DNA from: Nocardioides alkalitolerans DSM 16699
GTDB lineage: Bacteria; Actinomycetota; Actinomycetes; Propionibacteriales; Nocardioidaceae
DNA length: 64,000 nucleotides
Direction of reading: 5' to 3'
Assembly: GCF_000426525.1 (NCBI RefSeq)
Contig: NZ_AUFN01000017.1
Location: 1 to 64,000, forward strand
Part shown: positions 9,435 through 18,980 of the stretch, piece by piece
Position numbering within the stretch: position 1 is the stretch's first letter
Layout of the letters: each line of letters opens with the position of its first letter
Translations under genes and position numbers: made by a program
Notes under the pieces: model-generated
What the model saw: the letters and a program-made list of their open reading frames with translations, nothing else
Database searches by the model: none
What the model was told of the DNA's origin: nothing

Positions 9435-10694
9435 TTGCGTAGATTTGGGAAGTTATTTCTTCAACAAGGTGCGCTGACTGCTGCGTTTCAACTGATCGTG
9501 GCCATCGCAGGAATTCTGATCGTCCGTGATCTGCCGAAGTCAGAGTATGCGCATTATGTCCTCGCGATCAACGCGGTAACCACAATCTCCGCTCTGGCGG
9601 AGGCGGGCGTGACGTCGACCCTCTTGTCGCGAGGGGGTGACCTTCTTAATCGCGGCATGAATCTGACTCGCCTTGTTCAGCAGGCTGCTCGATTCAGGCT
9701 CGCCACCTATGCTCTGGCCACAGCGGCAGTAGTTCCAGTCTTCTCTGTCCTCTTGCGGGGAACGGGCGCGACGGTTCCGAACCTGGCGGCGATGTTGTGT
9801 ATCGCGGCCGTATCGGCCCTCTGCTCTTCGGTCAGTGTGGTGTCTGCGACCCTTCTAAGGCTGGGGGGGCGGTTTACCACCGCCAATCTCATTCTGCTCG
9901 CCTCGGCAACAATTCGGCTCGCCGCAGTAGTGTTTGTCGTTGTGGCCCCAGTACCAAACCCGATTATCGCATTCTTGGTTGTGAACACGTTGGCCCTTCT
10001 GTTTGAATCCTTGATTGCGTCACGACTGGCTACAACTTTGGTCACGTCGGGGCTAACTGACACTCAGAACTCTTACTCGCCAGCACTTGCAATGAATGCG
10101 AGAAGACAAATCCCGAATAGCGTTTTCTATGTCATCCAGGGCCAGGCGCTTGTAATGATTCTGGCCACTCTGGGATTATCCGGAGCAATCGCTGAAGTGG
10201 CTGCGTTGTCGCGGTTTTCGCTGGGTTTCATCGTAGTGGGCGGCGTGATTAGTCAAATCTTCATGACTTCTATCGCAAGACAGACCTCGAATCGGTCGGC
10301 ACTACGGAAGTACGTTCAGGCGATGATGGCATACCTGTTTGTTGCGACCATGGGATTTCTATGTATCGTTGCGACCCCCGGAATTTGGCTGTCCATCCTT
10401 GGGTCGGAGTATTCTGGATTGCATCTTGAATTGATCCTGATTAGCGCAGGCGGATTGCTTAGTTCTCTGATCGGCGTGGTCACATCGCTGAACCAAGCGA
10501 GGGCGTGGACGCGGCGCGCTTGGCTTTTCATTCCTGCCACCTTGACATGGCTTACCGTACTTGCATTGTGTCTTCGCCCGAATGATATTTTGTTGGCGTC
10601 GATTTTCTTCATGCTCGCACCACTGGCTGGCCTTCCAGTGATGCTCTACTGTGCTTGGCTGGGCTCGAGAGGGTCTACAACCGGTCAGCGGTAA
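9435..10694 (+). CDS. Wzx-like polysaccharide flippase (MATE/MOP superfamily)
   Basis: The 419-residue protein has about twelve hydrophobic segments in two similar halves. The N-terminal FGKLFLQQGALTAAFQLIVA and SEYAHYVLAINAVTTISALAEAG are typical of Wzx exporters. It would flip undecaprenyl-linked repeat units for Wzy polymerisation. TTG at 9435 is used because the nearby ATG and GTG are in another frame that stops at once; GGTGGAGAAA precedes it. It is the last gene before the sharp rise in GC content. Confidence 0.82.
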   Translation: MRRFGKLFLQQGALTAAFQLIVAIAGILIVRDLPKSEYAHYVLAINAVTTISALAEAGVTSTLLSRGGDLLNRGMNLTRLVQQAARFRLATYALATAAVVPVFSVLLRGTGATVPNLAAMLCIAAVSALCSSVSVVSATLLRLGGRFTTANLILLASATIRLAAVVFVVVAPVPNPIIAFLVVNTLALLFESLIASRLATTLVTSGLTDTQNSYSPALAMNARRQIPNSVFYVIQGQALVMILATLGLSGAIAEVAALSRFSLGFIVVGGVISQIFMTSIARQTSNRSALRKYVQAMMAYLFVATMGFLCIVATPGIWLSILGSEYSGLHLELILISAGGLLSSLIGVVTSLNQARAWTRRAWLFIPATLTWLTVLALCLRPNDILLASIFFMLAPLAGLPVMLYCAWLGSRGSTTGQR

Positions 10695-10857
10695 GCGTGA
10701 TCTGGGAGACAGAAGGTGAGGCACTTCACCCAAGTCGCTAGGGACGGTTCTCCTGATCGCAGGTACGAACGGGCTGCGTGTGGGATTGTTTCCGGGATCG
10801 CCTTGTCGCGCAACGGGCAGACCAGCTCGCCGCTGACCATAATCATCAGGAGTGACC

Positions 10858-11886
10858 TTGAAGCGTGCCCTCATCACCGGCATCACCGGCCAGGACGGTT
10901 CCTACCTGGCAGAGCTGCTGCTCGCCAAGGGGTACGAGGTCCACGGCCTGATCCGTCGTGCCTCCACCTTCAACACGTCGCGGATCGACCACCTCTACGT
11001 CGACCCGCACGACCCGGAGGCCAAGCTCTTCCTCCACTACGGCGACCTCAGCGACGGCGCGCGCCTCGTGACGCTCATGGCGGAGATCAAGCCCGACGAG
11101 GTCTACAACCTCGCGGCGCAGTCCCACGTGCGGGTGTCGTTCGACGAGCCCGAGCACACGGCCGACACGACGGGCACGGGCTCCATCCGCCTGCTCGAGG
11201 CCGTCCGGCTCTCCGGGATCGAGACGAAGTACTACCAGGCCTCGTCCTCCGAGCTGTACGGCGCGACCCCGCCGCCGCAGAACGAGGAGACGCCGTTCTA
11301 CCCGCGCTCGCCGTACGCCGCCGCCAAGCTCTACAGCTACTGGATCACGAAGAACTACCGCGAGGCCTACGGCATGTTCGCGGTCAACGGGATCCTCTTC
11401 AACCACGAGTCGCCCCGTCGTGGCGAGACCTTCGTGACCCGCAAGATCACGCGTGCCGTGGCGGCCATCGCCGCCGGCAAGCAGGAGCACCTCTACATGG
11501 GCAACCTGGACTCGGTGCGCGACTGGGGCTACGCGGCGGAGTACGTCGAGGGCATGTGGCGGATGCTGCAGGTCGACGAGCCCGACGACTTCGTGCTCGC
11601 CACCGGCAGCGGCATCACCGTGCGCGACTTCCTCGAGATCAGCTTCACCCACGCGGGCCTCAACTGGGAGGACCACGTGAAGTTCGACGAGCGCTACCTG
11701 CGCCCGACCGAGGTCGACGCCCTCATCGGTGACCCGAGCAAGGCCAACGAGAAGCTGGGCTGGAAGGCGACCATCGACGGCCGCGAGCTCGCGAAGCTGA
11801 TGGTCGACGCCGACATGGAGGCCATCAAGCACGCCGGCTCCACCTGGATCGACGAGGTGAAGCTCGCGTCGTGGGGCACGGCATGA
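10858..11886 (+). CDS. gmd: GDP-mannose 4,6-dehydratase
   Basis: The 342-residue short-chain dehydrogenase/reductase has [19 protein letters not shown] (Rossmann nucleotide loop), the GDP-mannose dehydratase signature HVRVSFDEP, and catalytic YAAAK with SSSE upstream. It converts GDP-D-mannose to GDP-4-keto-6-deoxymannose in the cytoplasm. TTG at 10858 is preferred over GTG at 10852 because AGGAG ends five bases before TTG and would overlap the GTG. The next gene overlaps by four bases. GC content is at backbone level, unlike the preceding ten genes. A paralogue lies at 36478-37470. Confidence 0.95.
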   Translation: MKRALITGITGQDGSYLAELLLAKGYEVHGLIRRASTFNTSRIDHLYVDPHDPEAKLFLHYGDLSDGARLVTLMAEIKPDEVYNLAAQSHVRVSFDEPEHTADTTGTGSIRLLEAVRLSGIETKYYQASSSELYGATPPPQNEETPFYPRSPYAAAKLYSYWITKNYREAYGMFAVNGILFNHESPRRGETFVTRKITRAVAAIAAGKQEHLYMGNLDSVRDWGYAAEYVEGMWRMLQVDEPDDFVLATGSGITVRDFLEISFTHAGLNWEDHVKFDERYLRPTEVDALIGDPSKANEKLGWKATIDGRELAKLMVDADMEAIKHAGSTWIDEVKLASWGTA

Positions 11887-12857
11887 GCGAGGCCGCGACC
11901 TTCTCGCCCCGGCCGCTCGACCGTGACCAGCCGTTCTACGTCGCCGGTCACCGCGGTCTCGTGGGGGGCGCGCTCTGGCGCACGCTGGAGACCAACGGGT
12001 TCGAGCGCCTCCTCGGGCGCTCGTCGTCCGAGCTGGACCTGACCGACCGCCGCGCTGTCTTCGCGTTCTTCGAGGCGGAGAAGCCGACGTACGTCGCGCT
12101 GGCCGCTGCCAAGGTCGGCGGCATCCTCGCCAACAGCACCTACCCGGCCGACTTCCTCTCGGTGAACCTGCAGATCCAGACGAACGTCATGGACGCGGCG
12201 CTCGAGCACGGTGTCGAGCGCCTGCTCTTCCTGGGCTCGTCCTGCATCTACCCGAAGCTGGCCCCGCAGCCGCTCAAGGAGGAGTACCTCCTCACGGGCC
12301 CGCTCGAGGAGACCAACGACGCCTACGCGATCGCGAAGATCGCCGGCATCCTCGGCGTGCAGGCCGTCCGACGCCAGCACGGCCTGCCGTGGATCTCGGC
12401 CATGCCGACGAACCTCTACGGCCCCGGCGACAACTTCTCGCCGCAGGGCTCGCACGTGCTGCCGGCCCTCATCCGCCGGTACGACGAGGCCGCTCGCTCG
12501 GGTGCCTCGACCGTCGAGAACTGGGGCACGGGCTCGCCGCGACGCGAGTTCCTCCACGTCGACGACATGGCCGAGGCCTGCCTGTTCCTGATGGAGAACT
12601 ACGACGGGCCGTCCCAGGTCAACGTCGGCTCCGGCTCCGACGTCACCATCAAGGAGATCGCCGAGACGATCGCCGAGGTCGTCGGCTACACCGGCGACGT
12701 CGAGTGGGACACGACGAAGCCCGACGGCACGCCCCAGAAGCTCATGGACGTCGGCCTCATCAACCAGGCCGGTTGGAAGGCCCGCATCGGGCTCCGCGAG
12801 GGCCTCGAGTCCACGGTGGAGTGGTACCGCGCGAATGCCGGCTCGCTGCGGCAGTAG
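11883..12857 (+). CDS. fcl: GDP-L-fucose synthase
   Basis: The 324-residue epimerase/reductase has [15 protein letters not shown] at the N-terminus, [20 protein letters not shown], catalytic YAIAK and NLYGPGDNF, all typical of Fcl/WcaG. It performs 3,5-epimerisation and NADPH reduction of the Gmd product to GDP-L-fucose. The ATG overlaps the gmd stop (ATGA). The transcript ends at a strong hairpin at 12885-12920. Together with gmd it supplies fucose for the adjacent glycan genes. Confidence 0.95.
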   Translation: MSEAATFSPRPLDRDQPFYVAGHRGLVGGALWRTLETNGFERLLGRSSSELDLTDRRAVFAFFEAEKPTYVALAAAKVGGILANSTYPADFLSVNLQIQTNVMDAALEHGVERLLFLGSSCIYPKLAPQPLKEEYLLTGPLEETNDAYAIAKIAGILGVQAVRRQHGLPWISAMPTNLYGPGDNFSPQGSHVLPALIRRYDEAARSGASTVENWGTGSPRREFLHVDDMAEACLFLMENYDGPSQVNVGSGSDVTIKEIAETIAEVVGYTGDVEWDTTKPDGTPQKLMDVGLINQAGWKARIGLREGLESTVEWYRANAGSLRQ

Positions 12858-12884
12858 CGGGCCGCCACGACCGAGCATCAACGA

Positions 12885-12920
12885 CGACGGCGCCCCTCCC
12901 GCGAGGGAGGGGCGACGTCG
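12885..12920. terminator. Bidirectional hairpin between fcl and cysN
   Basis: A perfect 10-bp GC-rich stem (CGCCCCTCCC with GGGAGGGGCG, loop GCGA) is extended by five further pairs after one mismatch. It lies between two convergent genes and can serve both. There is no T-run, as is common in high-GC actinobacteria. Confidence 0.75.
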
Positions 12921-12935
12921 TACGTGTCGTAGGGC

Positions 12936-14186
12936 TCAGCCCTTGTCGTTGATCATCCCGGCGCCGACGGTCACGCCGGTGGCCTCGTCGATGAGGATGA
13001 ACGCCCCCGTGGTGCGGTTGCGCGAGTAGGCGTCCACGAGCAGCGGCTGCTGGGTGCGCAGGCGCACCCGACCGATCTCGTTCACGCCCAGCTCGCCGGC
13101 CTCGAGGTCGCGGTGCAGCGTGTTGACGTCGAGGCGGTAGTCGAGCTCCTTCACGAGCGCCTTGACGGTGCGCGTCGTGTGCTTGACCAGCAGCTTCTGG
13201 CGGGGCTTGAGCGGCGTCGTCGACATCCAGGCCACCATCGCGTCAATGTCCTGCGTGACCGTCGGCGCGTTGTTCGGCCGCGCGATCATGTCACCGCGGG
13301 AGACGTCGACGTCCTCGTCGAGGCGGATCGTCACCGACATGGGCGGGAAGGCCTGGGCGACCTCGTCGTCGAAGAGGTCGATGCCGGCCACCTTCGCGGT
13401 CATGCCCGACGGCAGCACGACGACGTCGTCGCCCGGCTTGAAGACGCCGCCGGCGACCTGGCCGGCGTACCCCCGGTAGTCGTGGTGGTCGTCTGACTTC
13501 GGCCGGATGACGTACTGCACCGGGAAGCGCGCGTCGATCATGTCGCGGTCGGAGGCGACGTGGACGTTCTCGAGGTGGTGGATGAGCGAGGGCCCGTCGT
13601 ACCAGGGCATGTTCTCCGACCGGGTCACCACGTTGTCGCCCTTGAGCGCCGACAGCGGGATGATCGTGAGGTCGGGGATCGTCAGCTTCGTCGCGAAGGC
13701 GCTGAACTCGCGCTTGATCTCGGCGAAGCGCTCCTCCGAGAAGTCGACCAGGTCCATCTTGTTCACGGCGAGCACGAGGTGGGGCACCCGCAGCAGCGAG
13801 AGCAGCACGGCGTGACGACGCGACTGCTCCGTGAGGCCCTGGCGGGCGTCGACGAGCACGAGGCCGAGGTCGGAGGTGGAGGCGCCGGTGACCATGTTGC
13901 GCGTGTACTGCACGTGGCCCGGGGTGTCCGCGATGATGAACTTGCGGTTCGGGGTCGCGAAGTAGCGGTACGCCACGTCGATCGTGATGCCCTGCTCGCG
14001 CTCCGAGCGGAGGCCGTCGGTGAGCAGCGCGAGGTCGGTGTAGTCGTAGCCCTTGGAGACGCTCGTGGCCTCGACGGCCTCGAGCTGGTCCTCGAAGATC
14101 GCCTTGGAGTCGAGCAGCAGCCGCCCGATGAGGGTCGACTTGCCGTCGTCGACGGAGCCGGCAGTGGCGAAACGAAGCAGGTCCAT
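12936..14186 (-). CDS. cysN: Sulfate adenylyltransferase subunit 1 (GTPase)
   Basis: The 416-residue translation-factor-like GTPase has P-loop GSVDDGKST, DTPGHVQYTRN (switch II) and NKMDLVDF (G4). It couples GTP hydrolysis to adenosine 5'-phosphosulfate formation by CysD. The ATG lies inside the cysD stop (ATGA overlap), which fixes the start. No C-terminal APS-kinase domain is present; that activity is encoded at 22359-24188. The cysD-cysN pair sits between glycan and catabolic genes rather than next to cysH/cysI. Confidence 0.95.
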   Translation of the reverse strand: MDLLRFATAGSVDDGKSTLIGRLLLDSKAIFEDQLEAVEATSVSKGYDYTDLALLTDGLRSEREQGITIDVAYRYFATPNRKFIIADTPGHVQYTRNMVTGASTSDLGLVLVDARQGLTEQSRRHAVLLSLLRVPHLVLAVNKMDLVDFSEERFAEIKREFSAFATKLTIPDLTIIPLSALKGDNVVTRSENMPWYDGPSLIHHLENVHVASDRDMIDARFPVQYVIRPKSDDHHDYRGYAGQVAGGVFKPGDDVVVLPSGMTAKVAGIDLFDDEVAQAFPPMSVTIRLDEDVDVSRGDMIARPNNAPTVTQDIDAMVAWMSTTPLKPRQKLLVKHTTRTVKALVKELDYRLDVNTLHRDLEAGELGVNEIGRVRLRTQQPLLVDAYSRNRTTGAFILIDEATGVTVGAGMINDKG

Positions 14187-15112
14187 CAGAAGTAGCCCTC
14201 CTTCTTGCGGTCCTCCATGGCAGCCTCGGAGAACCGGTCGTCGCCTCGGGTGGCGCCGCGCTCGGTGAGTCGTGCGACGGCGATCTCGTCGATGATCTCG
14301 TCGGTCGTGGAGGCCGTGGACTCCACGCAGCCGGTGAGGGTCAGGTCGCCGACGGTGCGGAACCGCACCGTGCGCTCCTCGGCGACCTCGCCCTCGCGCA
14401 GCGGGTTGAACTCGCTCTCCGTCAGCAGCATGCCGTCGCGCTCGAACACGCGGCGCTGGTGGGAGAAGTAGATGGAGGGGATCGAGATGCCCTCGCGGTC
14501 GATGTAGTGCCAGATGTCGAGCTCGGTCCAGTTGCTCAGAGGGAAGATCCGCATGTGCTCGCCCTCGTGGATGCGTCCGTTGTAGAGGCTCCACAGCTCG
14601 GGGCGCTGCATCTTCGGGTCCCACTGCCCGAACTCGTCGCGGTGGGAGTAGACGCGCTCCTTCGCGCGGGCCTTCTCCTCGTCGCGCCGGCCGCCACCGA
14701 AGGCGGCGGTGAAGCCCTCCTCCTCGATGGCGTTGAGGAGGGTGCCGATCTGCATCCGGTTGCGCGAGGTGCGGCCGTCGTCGACGACGATGCCGTTCGC
14801 GATCGCGTCCTCGACCGAGGCCACGACCAGGCGCAGCCCGAGGCGGGAGACCCACTCGTCGCGGCAGGCGAGCACCTCGTCGAAGTCGTAGCCCGTGTCG
14901 ACCTGCAGGACCGGGAACGGGATCTTCGCGGGGAAGAACGCCTTCTCGGCCAGGCGGAGCATCACGATCGAGTCCTTGCCGCCCGAGAACATCAGGACGG
15001 GCTTCTCGAACTCGGCCGCGACCTCGCGGAAGATGTGGATCGACTCCGCCTCGAGCTGGTCGAGCTGGCTCAGTCGGTAGTCCGGATGGGTCCCCGGGTC
15101 GGTGGTGGACAT
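14186..15112 (-). CDS. cysD: Sulfate adenylyltransferase subunit 2
   Basis: The 308-residue PP-loop enzyme has the ATP-pyrophosphatase motif FSGGKDSIVMLRLAEKAF, VDTGYDF, and GRRDEEKARAKER followed by WTELDIWHYI. Length matches CysD. It makes APS from sulfate and ATP together with CysN. It is the first gene of a two-gene operon whose upstream region holds a 14-bp hairpin (15154-15186). APS may feed assimilation or PAPS-dependent sulfation; the sequence does not decide. Confidence 0.95.
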   Translation of the reverse strand: MSTTDPGTHPDYRLSQLDQLEAESIHIFREVAAEFEKPVLMFSGGKDSIVMLRLAEKAFFPAKIPFPVLQVDTGYDFDEVLACRDEWVSRLGLRLVVASVEDAIANGIVVDDGRTSRNRMQIGTLLNAIEEEGFTAAFGGGRRDEEKARAKERVYSHRDEFGQWDPKMQRPELWSLYNGRIHEGEHMRIFPLSNWTELDIWHYIDREGISIPSIYFSHQRRVFERDGMLLTESEFNPLREGEVAEERTVRFRTVGDLTLTGCVESTASTTDEIIDEIAVARLTERGATRGDDRFSEAAMEDRKKEGYF

Positions 15113-15153
15113 GGATCGAGATTACGAGCGAGCGGGGGTCGCCCCCGACACGT

Positions 15154-15186
15154 CCCGAGGGATGAGAGTGCGTCTCACCCCTCGGG
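15154..15186. terminator. Hairpin between amidohydrolase and cysD genes
   Basis: The stem CCCGAGGGATGAGA pairs with TCTCACCCCTCGGG (one mismatch, 5-base loop). It lies downstream of the amidohydrolase stop and upstream of cysD on the same strand. It most simply terminates the catabolic operon; a role in the cysD leader is possible. No known sulfur riboswitch fold was recognised. Confidence 0.6.
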
Positions 15187-15227
15187 TCGCGTGTGCGGGG
15201 CGCGACCCAAGGCCGACGTCCGCGCCG

Positions 15228-16727
15228 TCAGGACCCGTGCGCCGACTCGTGCGTCGAGGCGTCCGCGAAGTCGGTGTAGGTGTAGGGGTTGTCGAGCACC
15301 TTCGACTCGGGGACGTCGGGGTTCATGCCGCCGAGCCAGGCCTCCTCGCCGAGGGTCTCGCGCAGGTGGGCCACCGTGTCGCCCACCGTGCTGCGCGCCG
15401 CCCCCAGGTCGACGCCGACCAGCTCGTGCGCCTCCTTCACCACCCGGCCGTCGACCAGCACGGTGTGCACGTCGCCGCGCTGCGCCTGGAACACGATGTG
15501 GCCGTACGGGTTGATCAGCGGGAACATCGCCGGGGAGCGGTCGTTCTTGATGAGCACGAGGTCGGCACGCTTGCCGACCTCCACGCTGCCGACGAGGTGG
15601 TCGAGCCCGAGCGCCCGGGCGCCGCCCAGCGTCGCGTACTCCACGACGTCCTTGGCGCGCAGCCCCAGGTGCGTGACCGTGTCGCCGGTGGCGTGCGCCT
15701 CGTGGTGCTCGCGCGACCGGTCCGACGACAGCGTCGAGCGCATCGCGGCGAACATGTCCGCGCTGAACCACACGCTGGTGTCGACCGAGAGCGAGATGTC
15801 GATGCCGTGACGCCGCAGCGACCAGCTCGACGGGAAGCCCTGGCCGCAGCTGGCCTCGCTCTCCGCCGACACCGACGCCTTGCCGCCCGAGGCGGCGATG
15901 CGCTGGTAGGAGTCGTCGCTCAGCGTGGCCGCGTGCACGTAGACGGTCTGGGGCGTCATGAACCCGTGCTCGTGCATCAGCCGCACGCCGTTGTCGTTCG
16001 TCGCGCCCCACACGCCCGCATGCGTGGTGACCGCGACGTCGAGCTCGCGCGCCGCCTCGAACGCCGCCCGCTCCGGGAACTCCGGGTCACCGGTCACGTC
16101 GAAGGCCAGCTGGAAGCCCAGCATGTCCGAGCGCGGCATGCGGCGCTCGACGAAGCTGCGGAAGTCCGCGCTGTTCGTCCACTCCCACGGCGCGGCGTGG
16201 ATGTTGCCGTAGCCGAACACGAACCGCGCGGGCACCGCCTCGAGCGCATCGACCGCCGCCTCCGCGTGCTCGACCGTCGAGAGCCCGTGCGACCAGTCGA
16301 CCGAGGTCGTCACGCCGGCGTCGATCGCCTCGATGCCGCTGAGCAGGTTGCCGGCGAAGATGTCCTGCGGACGGAACTTGATGCCGTGCTCCAGGTAGTT
16401 CCACACGAAGTACTGCGTCAGCGTCCAGTCGGAGCCGTAGCCCCGCAGCGCCGTCTGCCACATGTGCCGGTGGGTGTCGATCATGCCCGGCATCACGATC
16501 CCGCCCGCGGCGTCGATCTCCCGCGTGCCCTCCGGGACCTGCAGGCCCGGGCCCACGGCCTCGATCCGGTTGCCGACCACCAGCACGTCGGCGTCGTCGA
16601 GCACCCGGCGCGCAGCGTCCATCGTGACGACCACGGCGTTGCGGAAGACGGTCGCGTCACGCGCGGCGGGCGCGGAGGCGGTCGTGGCGGACGTCGCGGT
16701 GGGCGTCGTGGCGGGGGTGTCGGACAT
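15228..16727 (-). CDS. Amidohydrolase-superfamily protein (ATZ/TRZ, cytosine-deaminase-like)
   Basis: A 499-residue metal-dependent hydrolase. An Ala/Thr-rich N-terminal tail of about 25 residues is followed by VVTMDAARRVL, the metal-binding MPGMIDTHRHMWQ, TTHAGVW, a SVDTSVW segment near the usual metal aspartate, and a C-terminal VEVGKRADLVLI. This is the pattern of aminohydrolases acting on heterocycles or guanidino/amino groups. It is the last gene of the minus-strand catabolic operon. Its presence with ring-cleavage genes suggests deamination or amide hydrolysis of an aromatic or cleavage product; the true substrate is unknown. Confidence 0.85.
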   Translation of the reverse strand: MSDTPATTPTATSATTASAPAARDATVFRNAVVVTMDAARRVLDDADVLVVGNRIEAVGPGLQVPEGTREIDAAGGIVMPGMIDTHRHMWQTALRGYGSDWTLTQYFVWNYLEHGIKFRPQDIFAGNLLSGIEAIDAGVTTSVDWSHGLSTVEHAEAAVDALEAVPARFVFGYGNIHAAPWEWTNSADFRSFVERRMPRSDMLGFQLAFDVTGDPEFPERAAFEAARELDVAVTTHAGVWGATNDNGVRLMHEHGFMTPQTVYVHAATLSDDSYQRIAASGGKASVSAESEASCGQGFPSSWSLRRHGIDISLSVDTSVWFSADMFAAMRSTLSSDRSREHHEAHATGDTVTHLGLRAKDVVEYATLGGARALGLDHLVGSVEVGKRADLVLIKNDRSPAMFPLINPYGHIVFQAQRGDVHTVLVDGRVVKEAHELVGVDLGAARSTVGDTVAHLRETLGEEAWLGGMNPDVPESKVLDNPYTYTDFADASTHESAHGS

Positions 16728-16775
16728 GGCGGGACCTTTCGGACGGTGGAGAGAGGGCTGCGGCTCGGCGCGGGG

Positions 16776-17138
16776 TCAGGTGGAGATGTCGGGGTAGGGC
16801 ATGCGCACGTGCGCGAGCTTCTCGGCGTAGTCGAGCTGCATGCCGAGCGGCTCGGTGAAGTCGCGTTCGAACATGGCGATCCACAGGGTGAGCGCGAGGA
16901 ACGGGTGCGCGCCGAGCTCGAAGAGCGCCACGTGGTCGTGGGTGGCCAGGGCGGTGCGCTCGTCGTCGGTGAACGAGAGCCAGGTCGTGGTCTCGGCGGT
17001 GATGCAGTTGAGGATGCGGCCGGCCATCTCCTGCTCCCACCAGGTCACCGTGCCGGCGGGATCGTCGCGGTAGCGCTCGGTGAGGTCGTGGTCGCGGTCG
17101 ATCGTGTAGAGGAACTTGTTGACCAGGTACTTGCTCAT
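16776..17138 (-). CDS. LigA-like small subunit of an extradiol dioxygenase
   Basis: The 120-residue helical protein (YLVNKFLYTIDRDHDL at the start, LFELGAHPFLAL in the middle) resembles the alpha subunit of protocatechuate 4,5-dioxygenase, which caps the active site of the LigB subunit. The ATG overlaps the stop of the upstream LigB-like gene (ATGA), consistent with a 1:1 complex. It has no catalytic residues of its own. 48 bases separate it from the amidohydrolase gene. Confidence 0.8.
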   Translation of the reverse strand: MSKYLVNKFLYTIDRDHDLTERYRDDPAGTVTWWEQEMAGRILNCITAETTTWLSFTDDERTALATHDHVALFELGAHPFLALTLWIAMFERDFTEPLGMQLDYAEKLAHVRMPYPDIST

Positions 17139-18034
17139 GCCCGCCCTCCCGGCGTGGTCAGGGAGGACGGCGCGTCGATCAGGTGCGGGTTCGGGTACCA
17201 GGTGAAGTAGGCCTCCATCGTGTGGAAGAGGCTCAGGCTGTCGGCGTGGTCGGCCTTCTGGTAGCCGGCGACGCCCATCATCAGCATGAAGTCCATGAAG
17301 CCGTGGGTGGCGTTGCCGGGAGCGTGCAGGCTGTCGAGCGTCACGTTCCCCAGCACGCCGTCGATGTCGCCGTTGCTGATCCACTCGACCGCGCGGGCGT
17401 CGAACTCGGGGTCGGGGCCGGTGGGCCCGAACTGCCGCGGCCCGCCGAGCTCGAGCGAGAGGTGTCCCGAGCCGATCACGGCCACGCGGAGGTGGCTGGG
17501 CCACGACTCGATGATCTCGCGGATGGTGCGGCCCAGCTGCACGAACCGCTCGGGCTGCGGCAGCGGCGGGGCGAAGATGTTGGTGTAGATCGGCACGATC
17601 GGCAGGTCGGCGTCGGGCCGCACGGTCAGGATCGGGCAGGTGATCGAGTGGTCGATCCGCAGCTCGTTCGAGAACGCGAGGTCGAAGCCCTTGTCGAGGC
17701 CCTGGCGCAGCATGTACGCCGAGAGCTCCTCGTCGCCGCGCAGCAGCAGCTTCGGCATGCCGAACTCACGGACCTCGTTCTCCCAGTTGGCGTCGTACAT
17801 CGGCGCCTTGCCCACCAGGAACTGCGGCATGTTGTCGAGCCACAGCTGGTGGAAGTGGTCGGAGCCGACCATCACCAGCACGTCGGGGCGCGCCCGGGTG
17901 AGGGTCTCGCGGTAGGTCGCGATCTTGCTGATCCACTCCGCGGCGAACGGCGGCGCCTGGTCGGGCGGCAGCTGGCTGGTGCGGTAGTAGAAGGGGTGGT
18001 GCGTGGTGGCGAGCACCGCGACGAGGTCGGCCAT
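17135..18034 (-). CDS. LigB-like class III extradiol ring-cleavage dioxygenase, catalytic subunit
   Basis: The 299-residue protein has LATTHHPFYY with the first iron-ligand His near residue 12, VGSDHFHQLW with a second His, VIGSGHLSLELGG with the likely catalytic base His, and a C-terminal TMEAYFTWYPN region for the Glu ligand. These proteins use non-haem Fe(II) and O2 to open catechol-type rings. GGAGG lies upstream of the ATG. The combination with a LigA subunit suggests a carboxylated or hydroxylated substrate such as protocatechuate or gallate, but the surrounding genes do not match those pathways. Confidence 0.85.
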   Translation of the reverse strand: MADLVAVLATTHHPFYYRTSQLPPDQAPPFAAEWISKIATYRETLTRARPDVLVMVGSDHFHQLWLDNMPQFLVGKAPMYDANWENEVREFGMPKLLLRGDEELSAYMLRQGLDKGFDLAFSNELRIDHSITCPILTVRPDADLPIVPIYTNIFAPPLPQPERFVQLGRTIREIIESWPSHLRVAVIGSGHLSLELGGPRQFGPTGPDPEFDARAVEWISNGDIDGVLGNVTLDSLHAPGNATHGFMDFMLMMGVAGYQKADHADSLSLFHTMEAYFTWYPNPHLIDAPSSLTTPGGRA

Positions 18035-18149
18035 CGTTGGGAGCCTCCGGTTCAGGCGACGGGACGGGTCGCACGCAGAGCGCGGCGACGCGGGAGAAGG
18101 GGTGGGACGGCGGCGGCGCAGCTGACCGGTCCGACATCGACGGTCGCGG

Positions 18150-18980
18150 TCACGTCGAGGGCTCCTCGCGCGCCTGCTCCTGCGCGGCGAGGGCGTCCTC
18201 GGGCGGGACGAAGACGGCGTTGTGCTCGACGGCGAGGTAGACGTCCATGCCGACCGGGTTGCGCAGCTCCTCGGCGAGCTGGCCGAGCAGTCCGGCCGCG
18301 CGGGCGAGCAGGGCGAAGCCGCGCAGCAGCGGCATCGGCAGCTCGAGGTCGGCCAGCGCCGCACCGACGACGCCGGCGCCGTTGAGCACCAGTCGGCGAC
18401 CGATGAACTCGGGGTGCACCCGTCCGATCGCCTCGAACAGCGCGAGGTGCGGGCCGTAGGTGTCCTCCTCGCGGGCGATGCCGACGAGCGCCGGGGTGCG
18501 CGGGTCGAGCTCCTTGTGCACGGGGTGGCCCAGCCCGGGGATGGTGCGCCGCTCGGCGCGGGCGGAGCCCACCACCTCCCGCGCCACGTCGTCCCACCCG
18601 GCGTCGTCGGCGGGCAGCTCGTCGAGGCCCTCGACGACCGCGTGCAGGAACTGCCCGCAGTCCTCGGTGACGCCGAGGAAGCGCGAGCCGCCGCCGAGCA
18701 GGCCGGCGGCCATGGCGCCCTGCACCGAGTCGGGCGCGCTGAGGAAGGTCAGCCGCGCGGCGATCGCGGTGGGCGTGAAGCCGTGGTCGGCCAGCGCCAG
18801 GAGGCAGGCGTCGAGCATGCGCACCTGGCCCGGGGTGGGCGTGCGCAGCGTGACCATGCGGAACACCAGCTCGGTCAGGCCGATCTTGCCCATCAGGTCG
18901 CCGGCGAGGTCGTCGCCGAGCAGGGTGATGGTCGAGGTGGTCGACATGCCGAGCGAGGTCGGGAAGCGCAGCTCGCTCAT
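18150..18980 (-). CDS. Short citrate synthase-family protein (citryl-CoA-lyase-like)
   Basis: The 276-residue protein keeps the citrate synthase active-site segment GLGHPVHKELDPR and the C-terminal LLRGFALLARAAGLLGQLAE, but is about 150 residues shorter than true citrate synthases. Such short forms are annotated as citryl-CoA lyases and cleave or form citrate-like CoA thioesters. The start overlaps the stop of the CoA-transferase gene by four bases, linking the two steps: activate an acid, then split it. Substrate inference is in the findings. Confidence 0.75.
   Translation of the reverse strand: MSELRFPTSLGMSTTSTITLLGDDLAGDLMGKIGLTELVFRMVTLRTPTPGQVRMLDACLLALADHGFTPTAIAARLTFLSAPDSVQGAMAAGLLGGGSRFLGVTEDCGQFLHAVVEGLDELPADDAGWDDVAREVVGSARAERRTIPGLGHPVHKELDPRTPALVGIAREEDTYGPHLALFEAIGRVHPEFIGRRLVLNGAGVVGAALADLELPMPLLRGFALLARAAGLLGQLAEELRNPVGMDVYLAVEHNAVFVPPEDALAAQEQAREEPST

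Noticed and set aside
15113..15227. Sulfur-responsive riboswitch in the cysD leader
   Set aside because: Only one simple hairpin is visible, and it fits a terminator; no SAM-type core was recognised.
15102..17210. Long plus-strand frame of about 700 codons across the amidohydrolase and LigA genes
   Set aside because: It is the GC-rich shadow of well-supported minus-strand genes; its Arg/Val/His-rich product has no domain.
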